Source: Saprospiraceae bacterium
GTDB lineage: Bacteria; Bacteroidota; Bacteroidia; Chitinophagales; Saprospiraceae
Assembly: GCA_026986005.1 (NCBI GenBank)
Contig: JALSPK010000141.1
Location: 1-64,000, forward strand
Direction: 5' to 3'
DNA: 64,000 bases
The position numbers were made by a program, and so were the translations under genes. Shown here piece by piece: positions 1 through 9,456 of this stretch; positions within the stretch are counted from its first letter, which is position 1, and every line of letters begins with the position of its first letter. Under the pieces are notes generated by a model that saw only the letters and a list, made by a program, of their open reading frames with translations, was not told the origin of the DNA and did no database searches.

Positions 1-376
1 AATGGGAGCTAAGGATGCTCAAACACTTAAAGCGATAAGAGAAGCAGAAGCATTTGATGGCGTATCAATTATTATTGCTTACTCACACTGTATCGAACAT
101 GGGTACGATATGGGAGATGCAGCAACACATCAAAAAGCAGCAATAGAAACCGGATATTGGCCATTATACAGATTTAATCCTCGCAATGCACAGGGCAAGA
201 GATTTAAACTTGATAGTAAGCCCCCTTCAAGACCACTTGAAGATTTCATGTACTTGGAAGGCAGGTTTAATAGAGTTGCTAAGCAAGATCCTGAAAGAGG
301 TAAATTGCTTCTTGATTTGGCTACACAAGATTTGGAGAAGAAGTGGAATCAACTTGAAGCAGCAAAATCACTATAG
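1..376 (+). CDS. nifJ: Pyruvate:ferredoxin (flavodoxin) oxidoreductase, C-terminal end (partial)
   Basis: This is the last ~124 residues of a homodimeric pyruvate:ferredoxin/flavodoxin oxidoreductase, which oxidises pyruvate and CoA to acetyl-CoA and CO2 while reducing ferredoxin or flavodoxin in the cytoplasm. The visible segment has the family's C-terminal pattern: MGAKDAQTLKAIREAEAFDG, then IIAYSHCIEHG, then ETGYWPLYRFNP. The ATG at position 2 is an internal methionine, because this part of the enzyme always lies deep inside a protein of about 1170 residues, so the gene starts before the window. The upstream Fe-S and TPP domains are not visible. A strong terminator follows 30 bases after the stop. 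The gene points to pyruvate metabolism compatible with low oxygen. Confidence 0.93.
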   Translation, partial: MGAKDAQTLKAIREAEAFDGVSIIIAYSHCIEHGYDMGDAATHQKAAIETGYWPLYRFNPRNAQGKRFKLDSKPPSRPLEDFMYLEGRFNRVAKQDPERGKLLLDLATQDLEKKWNQLEAAKSL

Positions 377-405
377 GTTTAATAGAAATTTGAATTTATA
401 ATATT

Positions 406-437
406 AAGGACTGTTCGATAATCGGACAGTCCTTTTT
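406..437 (+). terminator. Rho-independent terminator after nifJ
   Basis: Arms 406-418 and 422-434 can form a 13-bp stem, with the AAGGACTGT/ACAGTCCTT part perfectly paired and one T-G pair inside, around a 3-base loop. A run of Ts follows directly. Confidence 0.9.
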
Positions 438-538
438 CTATAAAATTGGACGAATTAACCAACCTTTTGGTTGTTGTATTCGTCTACATAGTGTCTGTCT
501 ATAAAGACGCAAAAATCTTAAACTAAATTTATTGCTGT

Positions 539-862
539 ATGAAAAATTCAAAATATTATTTCCTTCAAATAATTTTTATTGTATTGATCTCTACTTTATC
601 ATTTTCTTGTACCAAAGAAACACAAGAAAATTCACAATGGAAAGAAGCTATTGTTAAAAATGATGGTTCTCCTTCAGTAGATGGATGTGGATGGGTGGTT
701 ATCGTTCAAGATACACTCTATGAACCAAAAACGCTAATTGATTCTATATTTAGGTTTGATAGTTTGGAGATACTATTAAAATACAATTTGACAGGAAATC
801 ATGGCTTTAATTGTTGGGGACAATTACCCCAAATAGATATTAAAGATATAAAAAAACGATAG
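539..862 (+). CDS. Small hypothetical lipoprotein
   Basis: A 107-residue protein with a basic, hydrophobic N-terminus and a lipobox (LSFSC, Cys24), so it is probably a lipidated envelope protein. The mature part is about 83 residues and has a central DGCGWVV segment and a second Cys in HGFNCWGQLP. These two cysteines could form a disulfide outside the cytoplasm. I do not recognise the family and assign no function. It stands alone between the nifJ terminator and a non-coding stretch of about 300 bases. The ATG is preceded by the A/T-rich leader typical of this genome. Confidence 0.65.
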   Translation: MKNSKYYFLQIIFIVLISTLSFSCTKETQENSQWKEAIVKNDGSPSVDGCGWVVIVQDTLYEPKTLIDSIFRFDSLEILLKYNLTGNHGFNCWGQLPQIDIKDIKKR

Positions 863-1161
863 TCTGTTTTTTTAAGACATTCGCATATACAGTTTTCACA
901 AAATAAACACGTACTTTTTATTTTTTTGCTATTTATGATGCAAGTCAGGAATTGAAAGCATGTGCTAGCATGACTTCAAAGCCGGTTTTGTATTTTCAAT
1001 TTTCAATTCTATCAAAAAAGAGTTCATTCTTAAATATTTTGTTAGTATTCGGTCAGTTGTTCTGAATTTAAAAAAGTTTTTAGTTCTTTTTTAAATCTGT
1101 ACCTTCGTACTTTAATATTTCTTTCGTACTTTTGGCACATTATGTATTCAATAAATAATTA
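863..1161. other. Intergenic region with a promoter near its right end
   Basis: I see no gene in these 299 bases. A long-loop inverted repeat (GAATTGAAA 949-957, TTTCAATTC 1001-1009) could fold weakly. A direct repeat TTCGTACTTT occurs at 1104-1113 and 1123-1132, and the second copy overlaps the -7 box of the next gene. Confidence 0.5.
1127..1134 (+). promoter_or_regulatory. -7 promoter box (TACTTTTG) for the DUF4403-like gene
   Basis: It matches the Bacteroidota -7 consensus TAnnTTTG and lies 28 bases before the start codon at 1162. No clear -33 TTTG is visible. Confidence 0.55.
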
Positions 1162-2514
1162 ATGTCAAAATACATTTTAAGCTGGGTTGTGCTAATGTTG
1201 CTCTTCTATTCGTGCAGATCAACAAGAAAACAATCCGTAACTCCATATAATAAAATGAATAGAGAAAGTATATTAAAAATACCTTTTGAATTTAAATCTG
1301 ATGAATTAATTGGCTTAATAGATTCATTATTACCCGATACTTTACTAGAAAAAGATAGTGATTTACCGGTTAGTATAAAAATAACCAAAGGAAGTATATC
1401 AAAAATATACCTTGACGGTAAAAATATAAATCTAGTTATTTCTGTAAACATTGAACTGGATAAAACAATAGGGGCTTTGTCTATCGCCTCCGGTAATGGT
1501 GAAATAGAATTGGATATTTATTCTCAAATTGACATTGATGAAGACTGGAGATTAAAGACTAAAACGTCTCTAGTAGAATACAATTGGATACGGAAGCCTG
1601 AAATAAAACTAATAGGTATTAATTTTAATGCTCCTGATATTATTGAACAGTATATAGACTACAAACAATCGGATTGGATGAATCAAATAGACTCAACTAT
1701 AGCTAAAAGTGATTTATTAAGAGAACCTATTGATTCAATATCAAATCATTTTTCTTCTCCTTTTAAGTTTGATAGTCTAAGTAATTTTGGATTAAAAATA
1801 ATTCCTAATATAATTAGTCTTTCTCCCTTTGTTACAAATGAAAATACAATTAAAGGAGCGTTGGGTATAAAATTTAATAATGATATTATCCACTTAGATG
1901 ATTTGAACATAAATGATACCGTTTACCCTAAATTCAGTTGGGATTACTATGACAAATTTAAACAAAAAGCAGTAATTACACTATCTTTGAATGAAAGGGA
2001 GGCACAAGATTTAGTAGATGATTTTTATGCAACTCAAGATTCATCTATTAGAATATTTAATATAAAAGGAAACAATATTAAAATAAAAAAGCTTAATATT
2101 GTTTTTGACACAGATAAGGTGGGAGCAAATATTAACTTTACAGGAGATAAAGCAGGTAAATTATTGATAAAAACACGTCCAATTTGGGATAATAAAGCTA
2201 AATACCTGAATCTTCGACAAAGATTTGTAGATATAAAACTTGATGGTTTTGGTTCTAGTTTAATTATAAAACTTTTTCATAAAACAATACAGAAAAAGAT
2301 AATGGATAGTTTGGAAAAAACATTAAATGCCAAGATAAAAAATGCATTCATGAATTCAAACAAAGAATTGCAAAATTTAAAATACAAGAATTCTTTAATA
2401 ATACTAAACTACGATATACCAATGCAATTAGAAGATGGATTTTTTATGATAGATATTGATTTTACCATTAGTGGTGAGATAATGTGGAACAATCTGAATA
2501 TTACATTAAAATAG
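1162..2514 (+). CDS. DUF4403-like lipoprotein
   Basis: A 450-residue protein with an N-terminal lipobox (LLFYSC, Cys18). It has alternating charged and hydrophobic beta-rich segments throughout, with features I associate with DUF4403: an early 'LPVSIKITKG' strand region and a late segment reading LLIKTRPIWDN followed by an amphipathic helix with FHKTIQKKIMDSLEK. Members are predicted to be two-lobed, elongated, lipid-binding-like proteins, but no biochemical role is established to my knowledge. It probably faces the periplasm as a lipoprotein. It lies 15 bases upstream of carA, which may be only chance co-transcription. Confidence 0.6.
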   Translation: MSKYILSWVVLMLLFYSCRSTRKQSVTPYNKMNRESILKIPFEFKSDELIGLIDSLLPDTLLEKDSDLPVSIKITKGSISKIYLDGKNINLVISVNIELDKTIGALSIASGNGEIELDIYSQIDIDEDWRLKTKTSLVEYNWIRKPEIKLIGINFNAPDIIEQYIDYKQSDWMNQIDSTIAKSDLLREPIDSISNHFSSPFKFDSLSNFGLKIIPNIISLSPFVTNENTIKGALGIKFNNDIIHLDDLNINDTVYPKFSWDYYDKFKQKAVITLSLNEREAQDLVDDFYATQDSSIRIFNIKGNNIKIKKLNIVFDTDKVGANINFTGDKAGKLLIKTRPIWDNKAKYLNLRQRFVDIKLDGFGSSLIIKLFHKTIQKKIMDSLEKTLNAKIKNAFMNSNKELQNLKYKNSLIILNYDIPMQLEDGFFMIDIDFTISGEIMWNNLNITLK

Positions 2515-2529
2515 TTATAAAAATAAAAG

Positions 2530-3633
2530 ATGAATAAAAATGCTAAATTAATTCTTGAAGATGGCACTATTTTTAATGGTAAAAGTTTTGGACATGAACA
2601 TTCAAAAGCAGGCGAAGTCGTCTTTAATACAGCAATGACCGGTTATCCGGAAAGTTTAACAGATCCTTCTTACAAAGGTCAGATTCTTGTAGCAACATAT
2701 CCATTGATTGGCAATTATGGTGTTCCTGATAGTAGTGAAAAAGACAATATACTTCGTTTTTATGAATCCAACAAAATACAAATTACCGGTTTCGTTATTT
2801 CTGAATATTCAAAAGAATACAGTCACTGGAATGCAAGAAAAAGCTTAAATGACTGGATGATTGATAACAAAGTACCGGGTATATTTGGTATTGACACTAG
2901 GGAATTGACAAAAATTATCCGTGAAAAAGGGTCAATGCTTGGAAAAATAATCATTGAAGAGAATGACATTCCATTTTATAACCCAAATAAAGAAAATCTT
3001 GTCGATCAGGTAAGTGTTAATGATAAACAGGTTTATGGTAATGGTGATATAAAGATAATGTTAGTCGATTGTGGTGTAAAAAATAATATAATAAGAAATC
3101 TTTTAGACAGAAATACAACAGTAATCAGAGTCCCTTGGGATTACGATTTTACCAAAGATGATTATGACGGTTTGTTTATTTCCAATGGTCCCGGAGATCC
3201 CGTTCAATGCCTTACTACAATTGAAAATCTAAAAATAGCATTTGAAGATAAAACTCCGATATTTGGTATTTGTTTAGGCAATCAATTAATGGCTTTAGCC
3301 TCCGGAGCAAAAACATACAAACTAAAATACGGACATAGAAGTCACAATCAACCGGTACTGGAAGTAAATACAAATCGGGCATATATTACATCTCAAAACC
3401 ATGGTTATGCCGTAGATAACGAATCATTACAAGGGGATTGGATACCCAACTTCATCAACCTAAATGATAACTCCAATGAGGGGTTCAAACACAAATCAAA
3501 ACCATTTTTTTCCACTCAATTTCATCCGGAAGCTTATGGTGGACCAACAGATACAGAATTTCTTTTTGATGATTTTATTTCCTTGGTAAAAACAAACAAA
3601 ATACTCAACAAAAATGACTTCAAAAATAAATAG
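2530..3633 (+). CDS. carA: Carbamoyl-phosphate synthase, glutaminase (small) subunit
   Basis: Hydrolyses glutamine and channels ammonia to CarB for carbamoyl phosphate, the precursor of pyrimidines and arginine. The N-terminal CPSase small-chain domain covers about residues 1-150 (LEDGTIFNGKSFG, TAMTGYPESLTDPSY) and the class I glutamine amidotransferase domain about 175-355. The catalytic triad is present: Cys248 in FGICLG, His332 and Glu334 in FHPEA. The sequence resembles the glutaminase part of animal CPS (VDCGVKNNIIRNL, VPWDYDFTKDDYDG, SQNHGYAVDN) more than E. coli CarA. The 3' end overlaps carB by 20 bases, so translational coupling is likely. Length 367 is normal. Confidence 0.96.
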   Translation: MNKNAKLILEDGTIFNGKSFGHEHSKAGEVVFNTAMTGYPESLTDPSYKGQILVATYPLIGNYGVPDSSEKDNILRFYESNKIQITGFVISEYSKEYSHWNARKSLNDWMIDNKVPGIFGIDTRELTKIIREKGSMLGKIIIEENDIPFYNPNKENLVDQVSVNDKQVYGNGDIKIMLVDCGVKNNIIRNLLDRNTTVIRVPWDYDFTKDDYDGLFISNGPGDPVQCLTTIENLKIAFEDKTPIFGICLGNQLMALASGAKTYKLKYGHRSHNQPVLEVNTNRAYITSQNHGYAVDNESLQGDWIPNFINLNDNSNEGFKHKSKPFFSTQFHPEAYGGPTDTEFLFDDFISLVKTNKILNKNDFKNK

Positions 3634-6600
3634 GATAAAAAAAGTTTTAATACTAGGTTCAGGAGCATTAAAAATAGGTGAAGCAGGAGAATTTGATTAT
3701 TCAGGTACACAAGCCTTAAAGGCTCTAAAACAAGAGGGGATATTTACAATTCTGATTAATCCAAATATCGCAACCGTTCAAACTTCTGAAAATTATGCTG
3801 ATAAAATATATTTTCTTCCCATTACTGCAGATTTTGTTACTAAAGTAATTGAAAAAGAGAGGCCGGAAGGTATACTACTTTCTTTTGGTGGTCAAACCGC
3901 TTTAAATTGTGGTATTGAATTGAATGATCTTGGTGTCTTTGATACTTATAATGTTGATGTTTTAGGAACATCGATTGAGGCGATAAAAGAAACAGAAGAT
4001 CGCAAATTATTTGCTGACAGATTAAAATCAATAGATGTTAAAACTCCAAAATCTTTAGCAACAAACAATCTTAAAGAAGCATTAAACGCTGCCCATAATA
4101 TTGGATATCCTGTCATTCTTCGGGCTGCATACACACTTGGTGGACAAGGAAGTGGATTTTGCAATAATGATAATGAATTATTAAAACTTGCCGAAAATGC
4201 ATTTTCGTTTTCATCGCAGGTTCTTGTAGAAGAATCATTAAAAGGATGGAAAGAAGTAGAATATGAAGTTGTTAGAGACCGTTTTGACAATTGTATTACT
4301 GTTTGTAATATGGAAAACTTTGACCCTTTGGGTATACACACAGGCGAGAGCATTGTAGTTGCACCATCTCAAACATTGAGCAATTCAGAATATCATAAAC
4401 TAAGGGAACTCGCTATAAAAATAATAAGAAATATCGGTATAGTTGGTGAATGCAATGTACAGTATGCACTTGATCCAAATTCAGAAGATTATAGAGTCAT
4501 TGAAGTAAACGCGAGGCTATCACGATCTTCTGCTCTTGCATCAAAAGCAACAGGATACCCTCTAGCTTTTGTCGCTGCCAAACTAGGTTTAGGATATGGA
4601 TTACATCAATTAAAAAACTCTGTTACTAAAACAACAACTGCTTTTTTTGAACCAGCCTTGGATTATATAGTATGTAAAATACCCCGATGGGATCTTGGAA
4701 AATTCAATGGAGTCTCTAGTGAAATAGGTTCTTCAATGAAAAGTGTTGGAGAAATAATGGCTATTGGCAGAAGTTTTGAAGAGGTTATCCAAAAAGGGTT
4801 GAGGATGATTGGTCAGGGAATGCATGGATTTACGGCAAACAAGGAATTAATTGTTGGCGACATTAAAAAAGCTCTAACTCAGCCTACAGATAAACGAATA
4901 TTTTTTATTGCCAACGCCTTAAAACAGGGAATAAGTGTCAAAGAATTAAATAAATTAACAGGCATAGACATTTGGTTTTTGGATAAACTTTATAATATCT
5001 TAGAAATTGAACAACTCTTGCAAGAAAAAAGCTCACTATCAGATCTGGATAATGAGTTACTTTATACGACTAAAAAAGCAGGATTCTCTGACTTTCAAAT
5101 CGCAAGAACCGTTTTGAAAAGTAAGGACGATAACATAGAAATTGATTTACTTAAAGTTAGAAATTACAGAAAAAAAATAGGTGTAATTCCAGTAGTAAAA
5201 CAAATTGATACTTTGGCTGCAGAATACCCTGCTAGCACCAATTATTTGTATCTTACATACCACGGAACTTCATCTGATTTGGAGTTTGAAAATGATGATA
5301 AATCAATTATTGTATTGGGATCAGGAGCGTATAGAATAGGTAGCAGTGTTGAATTTGATTGGAGTAGTGTTAATGCGCTTACAACGATAAAAAACGAAGG
5401 GTATCGTTCAATCATGATTAATTACAATCCTGAAACAGTAAGCACTGACTATGATATTTGTGATAGACTATACTTTGACGAACTTACATTTGAGAGAGTT
5501 TTGGATATTAATGACTTTGAAAAATCTATGGGCGTAATTGTATCTGTTGGTGGTCAAATACCTAATAATCTCGCCAATAGATTATACGATGAAGGGGTAA
5601 ATATTTTAGGTACTTCCCCTAAATCAATTGATAGAGCAGAAGATAGAAATAAATTTTCTTCAATGCTTGATAAATTAGAAATAGATCAACCGGAATGGAG
5701 AGAGTTAACTAGTTACGAGTATATAAATAGATTTGTTGAAAAAGTAGGTTTTCCCTTACTTATAAGACCTTCTTATGTTTTGTCCGGAGCAGCAATGAAT
5801 GTTGTTTCAAACAAAGATGAACTTGAACATTTTCTTAATTTAGCAACTAAGGTATCAAAAAAACATCCGGTTGTAGTATCTGAGTTTATTGAATATGCAA
5901 AAGAAATAGAGTTTGATGCTGTTGCTGACAAAGGTGAAGTGAAATTGTATGCAATTTCTGAACACATCGAATTTGCTGGAGTCCATTCCGGTGATGCAAC
6001 ACTTGTCTTTCCTCCTCAAAAAGTATATTTTGAGACGATTAGAAGGATAAAAAAAATATCAAAACAAATAGCTGAGGAGTTAAATATTTCCGGACCATTC
6101 AATATACAATTTCTTGCTAAGGATAACAAGATAAAAGTTATTGAGTGCAATCTTAGAGCATCTCGAAGCTTTCCTTTTGTTTCTAAGGTTTTGAATGAAA
6201 ACTTTATAGCAGCGGCTACAAAAATAATGCTAGGACAAAATGTGGATAAGCCAAATAAATCAATATTTGATATTGATCATATTGGAATAAAAGCATCTCA
6301 ATTTTCTTTTTCAAGATTAAGTAAGGCTGATCCGGTACTCGGTGTTGATATGTCTTCAACCGGTGAAGTAGGTTGTATAGGTGATGATTATTATGAAGCA
6401 ATTCTTAAAGCAATGCTTTCTGTGGGATACAAAATCCCAACAAAAGGTGTTTTAATTTCAAGTGGGGATATAAAATCTAAAGTTGAATTATTAAAATCTT
6501 GTAAGATGATGAAGGAATTTGGTTTAGATTTATATGGAACAAAGGGTTCTGTTGATTTTCTAAAAAAGCACAATATAAAAGCGACAACTGCAACGTGGCC

Positions 6601-6844
6601 TGATGATAAATCAGGTATTAACAGCATTAATCTTTTGAAAGAAAATAAAGTAGACTTTGTTATTAATATTCCTAAAAACCTTTCAAAAAATGAACTGAAC
6701 AATGATTACACAATACGAAGAACCGCCATTGATTTAAACATTCCTTTGTTAACAAATGCCAGATTGGCAAGTGCATTTATTACGGCTTTTACCACATTAG
6801 GCATTGATGATATGAAAATAAAATCCATGGATGAATATTTATAG
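3614..6844 (+). CDS. carB: Carbamoyl-phosphate synthase, synthetase (large) subunit
   Basis: Makes carbamoyl phosphate from bicarbonate, ammonia and two ATP in the cytoplasm. Two tandem ATP-grasp halves are complete: the first begins with VLILGSGALKIGEAGEFDYS and has a carboxyphosphate lobe with EVNARLSRSSALASKATGYP, and the second begins at about residue 570 with IIVLGSGAYRIGSSVEFDWS and has ECNLRASRSFPFVSK. The C-terminal MGS-like allosteric domain follows (VLISSGDIKSK, LLTNARLASAF). Length 1076 is standard. The start lies inside carA and uses an ATG that puts the first conserved strand at residue 10. The wording of many motifs (ILINPNIATVQTSE, VYFLPIT-like, KIPRWDLGKF) matches my recollection of animal CPS1/CAD better than of enterobacterial CarB. 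Confidence 0.96.
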   Translation: MTSKINRIKKVLILGSGALKIGEAGEFDYSGTQALKALKQEGIFTILINPNIATVQTSENYADKIYFLPITADFVTKVIEKERPEGILLSFGGQTALNCGIELNDLGVFDTYNVDVLGTSIEAIKETEDRKLFADRLKSIDVKTPKSLATNNLKEALNAAHNIGYPVILRAAYTLGGQGSGFCNNDNELLKLAENAFSFSSQVLVEESLKGWKEVEYEVVRDRFDNCITVCNMENFDPLGIHTGESIVVAPSQTLSNSEYHKLRELAIKIIRNIGIVGECNVQYALDPNSEDYRVIEVNARLSRSSALASKATGYPLAFVAAKLGLGYGLHQLKNSVTKTTTAFFEPALDYIVCKIPRWDLGKFNGVSSEIGSSMKSVGEIMAIGRSFEEVIQKGLRMIGQGMHGFTANKELIVGDIKKALTQPTDKRIFFIANALKQGISVKELNKLTGIDIWFLDKLYNILEIEQLLQEKSSLSDLDNELLYTTKKAGFSDFQIARTVLKSKDDNIEIDLLKVRNYRKKIGVIPVVKQIDTLAAEYPASTNYLYLTYHGTSSDLEFENDDKSIIVLGSGAYRIGSSVEFDWSSVNALTTIKNEGYRSIMINYNPETVSTDYDICDRLYFDELTFERVLDINDFEKSMGVIVSVGGQIPNNLANRLYDEGVNILGTSPKSIDRAEDRNKFSSMLDKLEIDQPEWRELTSYEYINRFVEKVGFPLLIRPSYVLSGAAMNVVSNKDELEHFLNLATKVSKKHPVVVSEFIEYAKEIEFDAVADKGEVKLYAISEHIEFAGVHSGDATLVFPPQKVYFETIRRIKKISKQIAEELNISGPFNIQFLAKDNKIKVIECNLRASRSFPFVSKVLNENFIAAATKIMLGQNVDKPNKSIFDIDHIGIKASQFSFSRLSKADPVLGVDMSSTGEVGCIGDDYYEAILKAMLSVGYKIPTKGVLISSGDIKSKVELLKSCKMMKEFGLDLYGTKGSVDFLKKHNIKATTATWPDDKSGINSINLLKENKVDFVINIPKNLSKNELNNDYTIRRTAIDLNIPLLTNARLASAFITAFTTLGIDDMKIKSMDEYL

Positions 6845-6867
6845 AAGTAATATCTCATTTTTTTGAT

Positions 6868-6875
6868 TACTTTTG
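6868..6875 (+). promoter_or_regulatory. -7 promoter box (TACTTTTG) for ettA
   Basis: It matches TAnnTTTG and lies 17 bases before the ATG at 6892, so the leader is very short. Confidence 0.5.
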
Positions 6876-6891
6876 CAAAAAAAAGTAAAAT

Positions 6892-8562
6892 ATGGCAGAC
6901 AATAAAGTAATTTTTGCAATGGAAGGTGTATCTAAAATCTTTCCGCCAAATAAACAAGTATTAAAAAATATTTGGTTATCTTTTTTTTATGGTGCAAAAA
7001 TTGGAGTTCTGGGACTAAATGGCTCCGGTAAAACAAGTTTACTTAAAATTATAGCGGGTTTAGACGACGATTTTCAAGGTAAAGTAACATTTGACAAAGA
7101 ATATAAAATCGGTTATCTTGAACAAGAACCAAAACTAGATGAAAGTAAAACTGTAAAAGAAATTGTACAAGAAGGGGTACAACATATCGTGGATGTGGTC
7201 AACGAGTATGAAGCAATATCTGCTAAACTTGCTGAACCAATGAGTGATGATGAAATGATGAAAATCATTGAAGAACAAGGAGAATTATTGGAAAAAATGG
7301 ATCACTTTAATGCTTGGGAATTGGATCACACACTTGAACTCGCAATGGATGCATTGCGTTGCCCTCCGGATGATGCAAAAGTATCTGTTTTGTCAGGAGG
7401 TGAAAGAAGAAGGGTCGCCCTAGCAAGACTTTTATTGAGTAAACCTGATATTTTGCTTCTAGATGAACCTACCAATCACTTAGATGCGGAAAGTGTACAT
7501 TGGTTAGAACAGTTTTTAAAATCATTTCCCGGTACGGTAATAGCTGTAACTCATGATAGATATTTTCTAGATAACGTTGCAGGTTGGATTCTTGAATTGG
7601 ATAGAGGAGAAGGCATACCCTGGGAAGGTAATTACAGCTCTTGGCTTGAACAAAAAGCAAATAGATTAGCAAATGAAGAAAAAGCTGAATCCAAAAGGCA
7701 AAAAATACTAAAAAGAGAATTGGAATGGACTAGAATGGCTCCTAAAGCAAAACAAGCTAAAGGTAAAGCCAGATTGAATGCATACGAGACCATGAGCAAT
7801 GCAGAAGTCAAAGAAAAAGAAGCAAAACTTGAATTATACATACCACCGGGAGCAAGATTAGGTGATGTAGTAATAGAACTTGATAGTGTAAATAAGGGCT
7901 TTGAAGACAAACTTCTAATCGAAAACCTTTCTTTCAATGTTCCAAAAAATGCTATTGTTGGTATTATTGGACCTAATGGAGTTGGAAAATCAACTCTTTT
8001 CAGAATGATAATGGGAGAAGAAACTGCTGATAAGGGCAGTATTAGAATAGGCGAAACTGTTCAACTTGCTTATGTAGACCAATCCCACAAAGATCTTTTG
8101 CCTGAAAAAACAGTTTATGAAGTAATAAGTCAGGGTAGCGAATTTATTGTTATAGGCAATAAAGAAATAAATGCAAGAGCTTACTTGAGTAGATTTAACT
8201 TCAATGGAGCTGATCAACAAAAGAAAATAGGAGTTTTATCAGGGGGGGAAAGAAACAGGTTGCATCTGGCGATGACTTTAAAACAAGGTGCTAATGTTAT
8301 ATTGCTTGATGAGCCCACCAATGATATTGATGTAAATACCCTTAGGGCATTAGAAGAAGCTATAGAAAATTTTGCCGGTTGTGCACTTATTGTTTCTCAC
8401 GATAGATGGTTTATTGATAGATTGGCAACTCATATTCTTGCATTTGAAGATGAGGGAAAACAAGTGTTTTTTGAAGGCAACTTTTCTGCATACGAAGATA
8501 AAAAGAAAGAAAGGTTGGGTGATATCACTCCAAAAAGACCAAGATTTAAAAGTTTATTGTAA
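6892..8562 (+). CDS. ettA: Energy-dependent translational throttle protein (ABC-F ATPase)
   Basis: Cytoplasmic ABC-F protein that binds the ribosomal E site and gates the first elongation step according to the ATP/ADP ratio. Two ABC domains are present with no membrane part. The first has Walker A GLNGSGKT (41-48), signature VLSGGERRR (about 166-174) and Walker B ILLLDEPTNHLD (about 187-198). The second has GPNGVGKST, VLSGGERNR and ILLDEPTNDID. The linker carries the P-site-tRNA-interacting segment (RELEWTRMAPKAKQAKGKAR) diagnostic of EttA. Length 556 is within one residue of the E. coli protein as I remember it. The second-domain Walker B pair is intact, so both sites should hydrolyse ATP. 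Confidence 0.95.
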   Translation: MADNKVIFAMEGVSKIFPPNKQVLKNIWLSFFYGAKIGVLGLNGSGKTSLLKIIAGLDDDFQGKVTFDKEYKIGYLEQEPKLDESKTVKEIVQEGVQHIVDVVNEYEAISAKLAEPMSDDEMMKIIEEQGELLEKMDHFNAWELDHTLELAMDALRCPPDDAKVSVLSGGERRRVALARLLLSKPDILLLDEPTNHLDAESVHWLEQFLKSFPGTVIAVTHDRYFLDNVAGWILELDRGEGIPWEGNYSSWLEQKANRLANEEKAESKRQKILKRELEWTRMAPKAKQAKGKARLNAYETMSNAEVKEKEAKLELYIPPGARLGDVVIELDSVNKGFEDKLLIENLSFNVPKNAIVGIIGPNGVGKSTLFRMIMGEETADKGSIRIGETVQLAYVDQSHKDLLPEKTVYEVISQGSEFIVIGNKEINARAYLSRFNFNGADQQKKIGVLSGGERNRLHLAMTLKQGANVILLDEPTNDIDVNTLRALEEAIENFAGCALIVSHDRWFIDRLATHILAFEDEGKQVFFEGNFSAYEDKKKERLGDITPKRPRFKSLL

Positions 8563-8574
8563 AAAATAAAAATT

Positions 8575-9156
8575 ATGAATAAAAATAAAAAATACTTTGC
8601 ACACGAAACTGCAATAATTGATGAAGGGGCTATAATAGGTGAAGGGTCAAGTATCTGGCATTTTTGCCATATTATGTCTAATGCAAAATTAGGAAAAAAA
8701 TGTAATCTAGGCCAAAATGTTTTTGTTGCTTCTGATGTCGTACTCGGTAACAATGTTAAAGTTCAAAACAATATATCAATTTATACCGGAGTGATTTGTG
8801 AAGACGATGTCTTTCTCGGACCATCTATGGTATTCACCAACGTAACAAACCCAAGAAGTGGTGTAAACAGAAGAGGACAATACTCAAAGACTACTGTTGA
8901 AAAAGGTGCTAGTATCGGTGCAAATGCAACGATAGTTTGCGGTCACGATATTGGAAAATATGCATTTATTGGCGCTGGTTCTGTTGTTACTAAAACTATT
9001 CCTGCCTATGCTTTAGTAGTAGGTAATCCTGCAAAACAAATAGGGTGGATGAGTGAATATGGTCACAGATTAATTTTTGATGAAAATGGGTTTGCTACTT
9101 GTCCTGAAAGTAAAGAAAAATACCAACTAAAGGATAATATCGTTAAAAAAGTATAG
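8575..9156 (+). CDS. Sugar N-acetyltransferase (WbpD/WlbB-like, left-handed beta-helix)
   Basis: A 193-residue acetyl-CoA-dependent acyltransferase of the hexapeptide-repeat family. Imperfect hexapeptide turns run from about residue 10 to 150 ([26 protein letters not shown], [14 protein letters not shown]), followed by the conserved [20 protein letters not shown]. The sequence most resembles enzymes that N-acetylate UDP-3-amino-2,3-dideoxy sugar acids (WbpD/WlbB) for O-antigen. The active-site His is probably in [16 protein letters not shown], but I cannot assign it with certainty. No other gene of that sugar pathway is adjacent. It follows ettA by 12 bases and may be co-transcribed with it. 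Confidence 0.8.
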   Translation: MNKNKKYFAHETAIIDEGAIIGEGSSIWHFCHIMSNAKLGKKCNLGQNVFVASDVVLGNNVKVQNNISIYTGVICEDDVFLGPSMVFTNVTNPRSGVNRRGQYSKTTVEKGASIGANATIVCGHDIGKYAFIGAGSVVTKTIPAYALVVGNPAKQIGWMSEYGHRLIFDENGFATCPESKEKYQLKDNIVKKV

Positions 9157-9188
9157 AAACTCAGAACGATTTTCTTGACTTTGAGTTT
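9157..9188 (+). terminator. Weak candidate terminator hairpin
   Basis: AAACTCA (9157-9163) can pair with TGAGTTT (9182-9188) across an 18-base loop. The stem is short and poor in GC and the T tract is brief. Confidence 0.3.
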
Positions 9189-9456
9189 TCTGTTATAACT
9201 TATTTTTTCACCGATTCAACCCCGATAATATAGTGCTTTTCGGAACTTAATTCTATTCCTAAAAGATATACTGTTATGAGAATGCTAAATCTTTTTTTTG
9301 GGAGTTTCCGGTTTATAACTTATCCCAAAGCCATCGCAAATATCTTCTTTATAGTCAAAATTAATTTAAATTAGCCAACAAAAATATATTTCTTATTTAA
9401 CTACAAAATATTTATTAGTAACTTGCCTTTTTTTATAAATAAACCACGTCAACATT
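9189..9456. other. Intergenic region before the FAD/Fe-S oxidoreductase
   Basis: No gene is visible in these AT-rich 268 bases. An imperfect -7-like element, TAACTTGC near 9419, lies about 35 bases before the next start. Confidence 0.4.

Noticed and set aside
949..1009. Long-loop inverted repeat GAATTGAAA/TTTCAATTC as a terminator or RNA element
   Set aside because: The arms are AT-rich and the loop is 43 bases long. No T tract follows directly.
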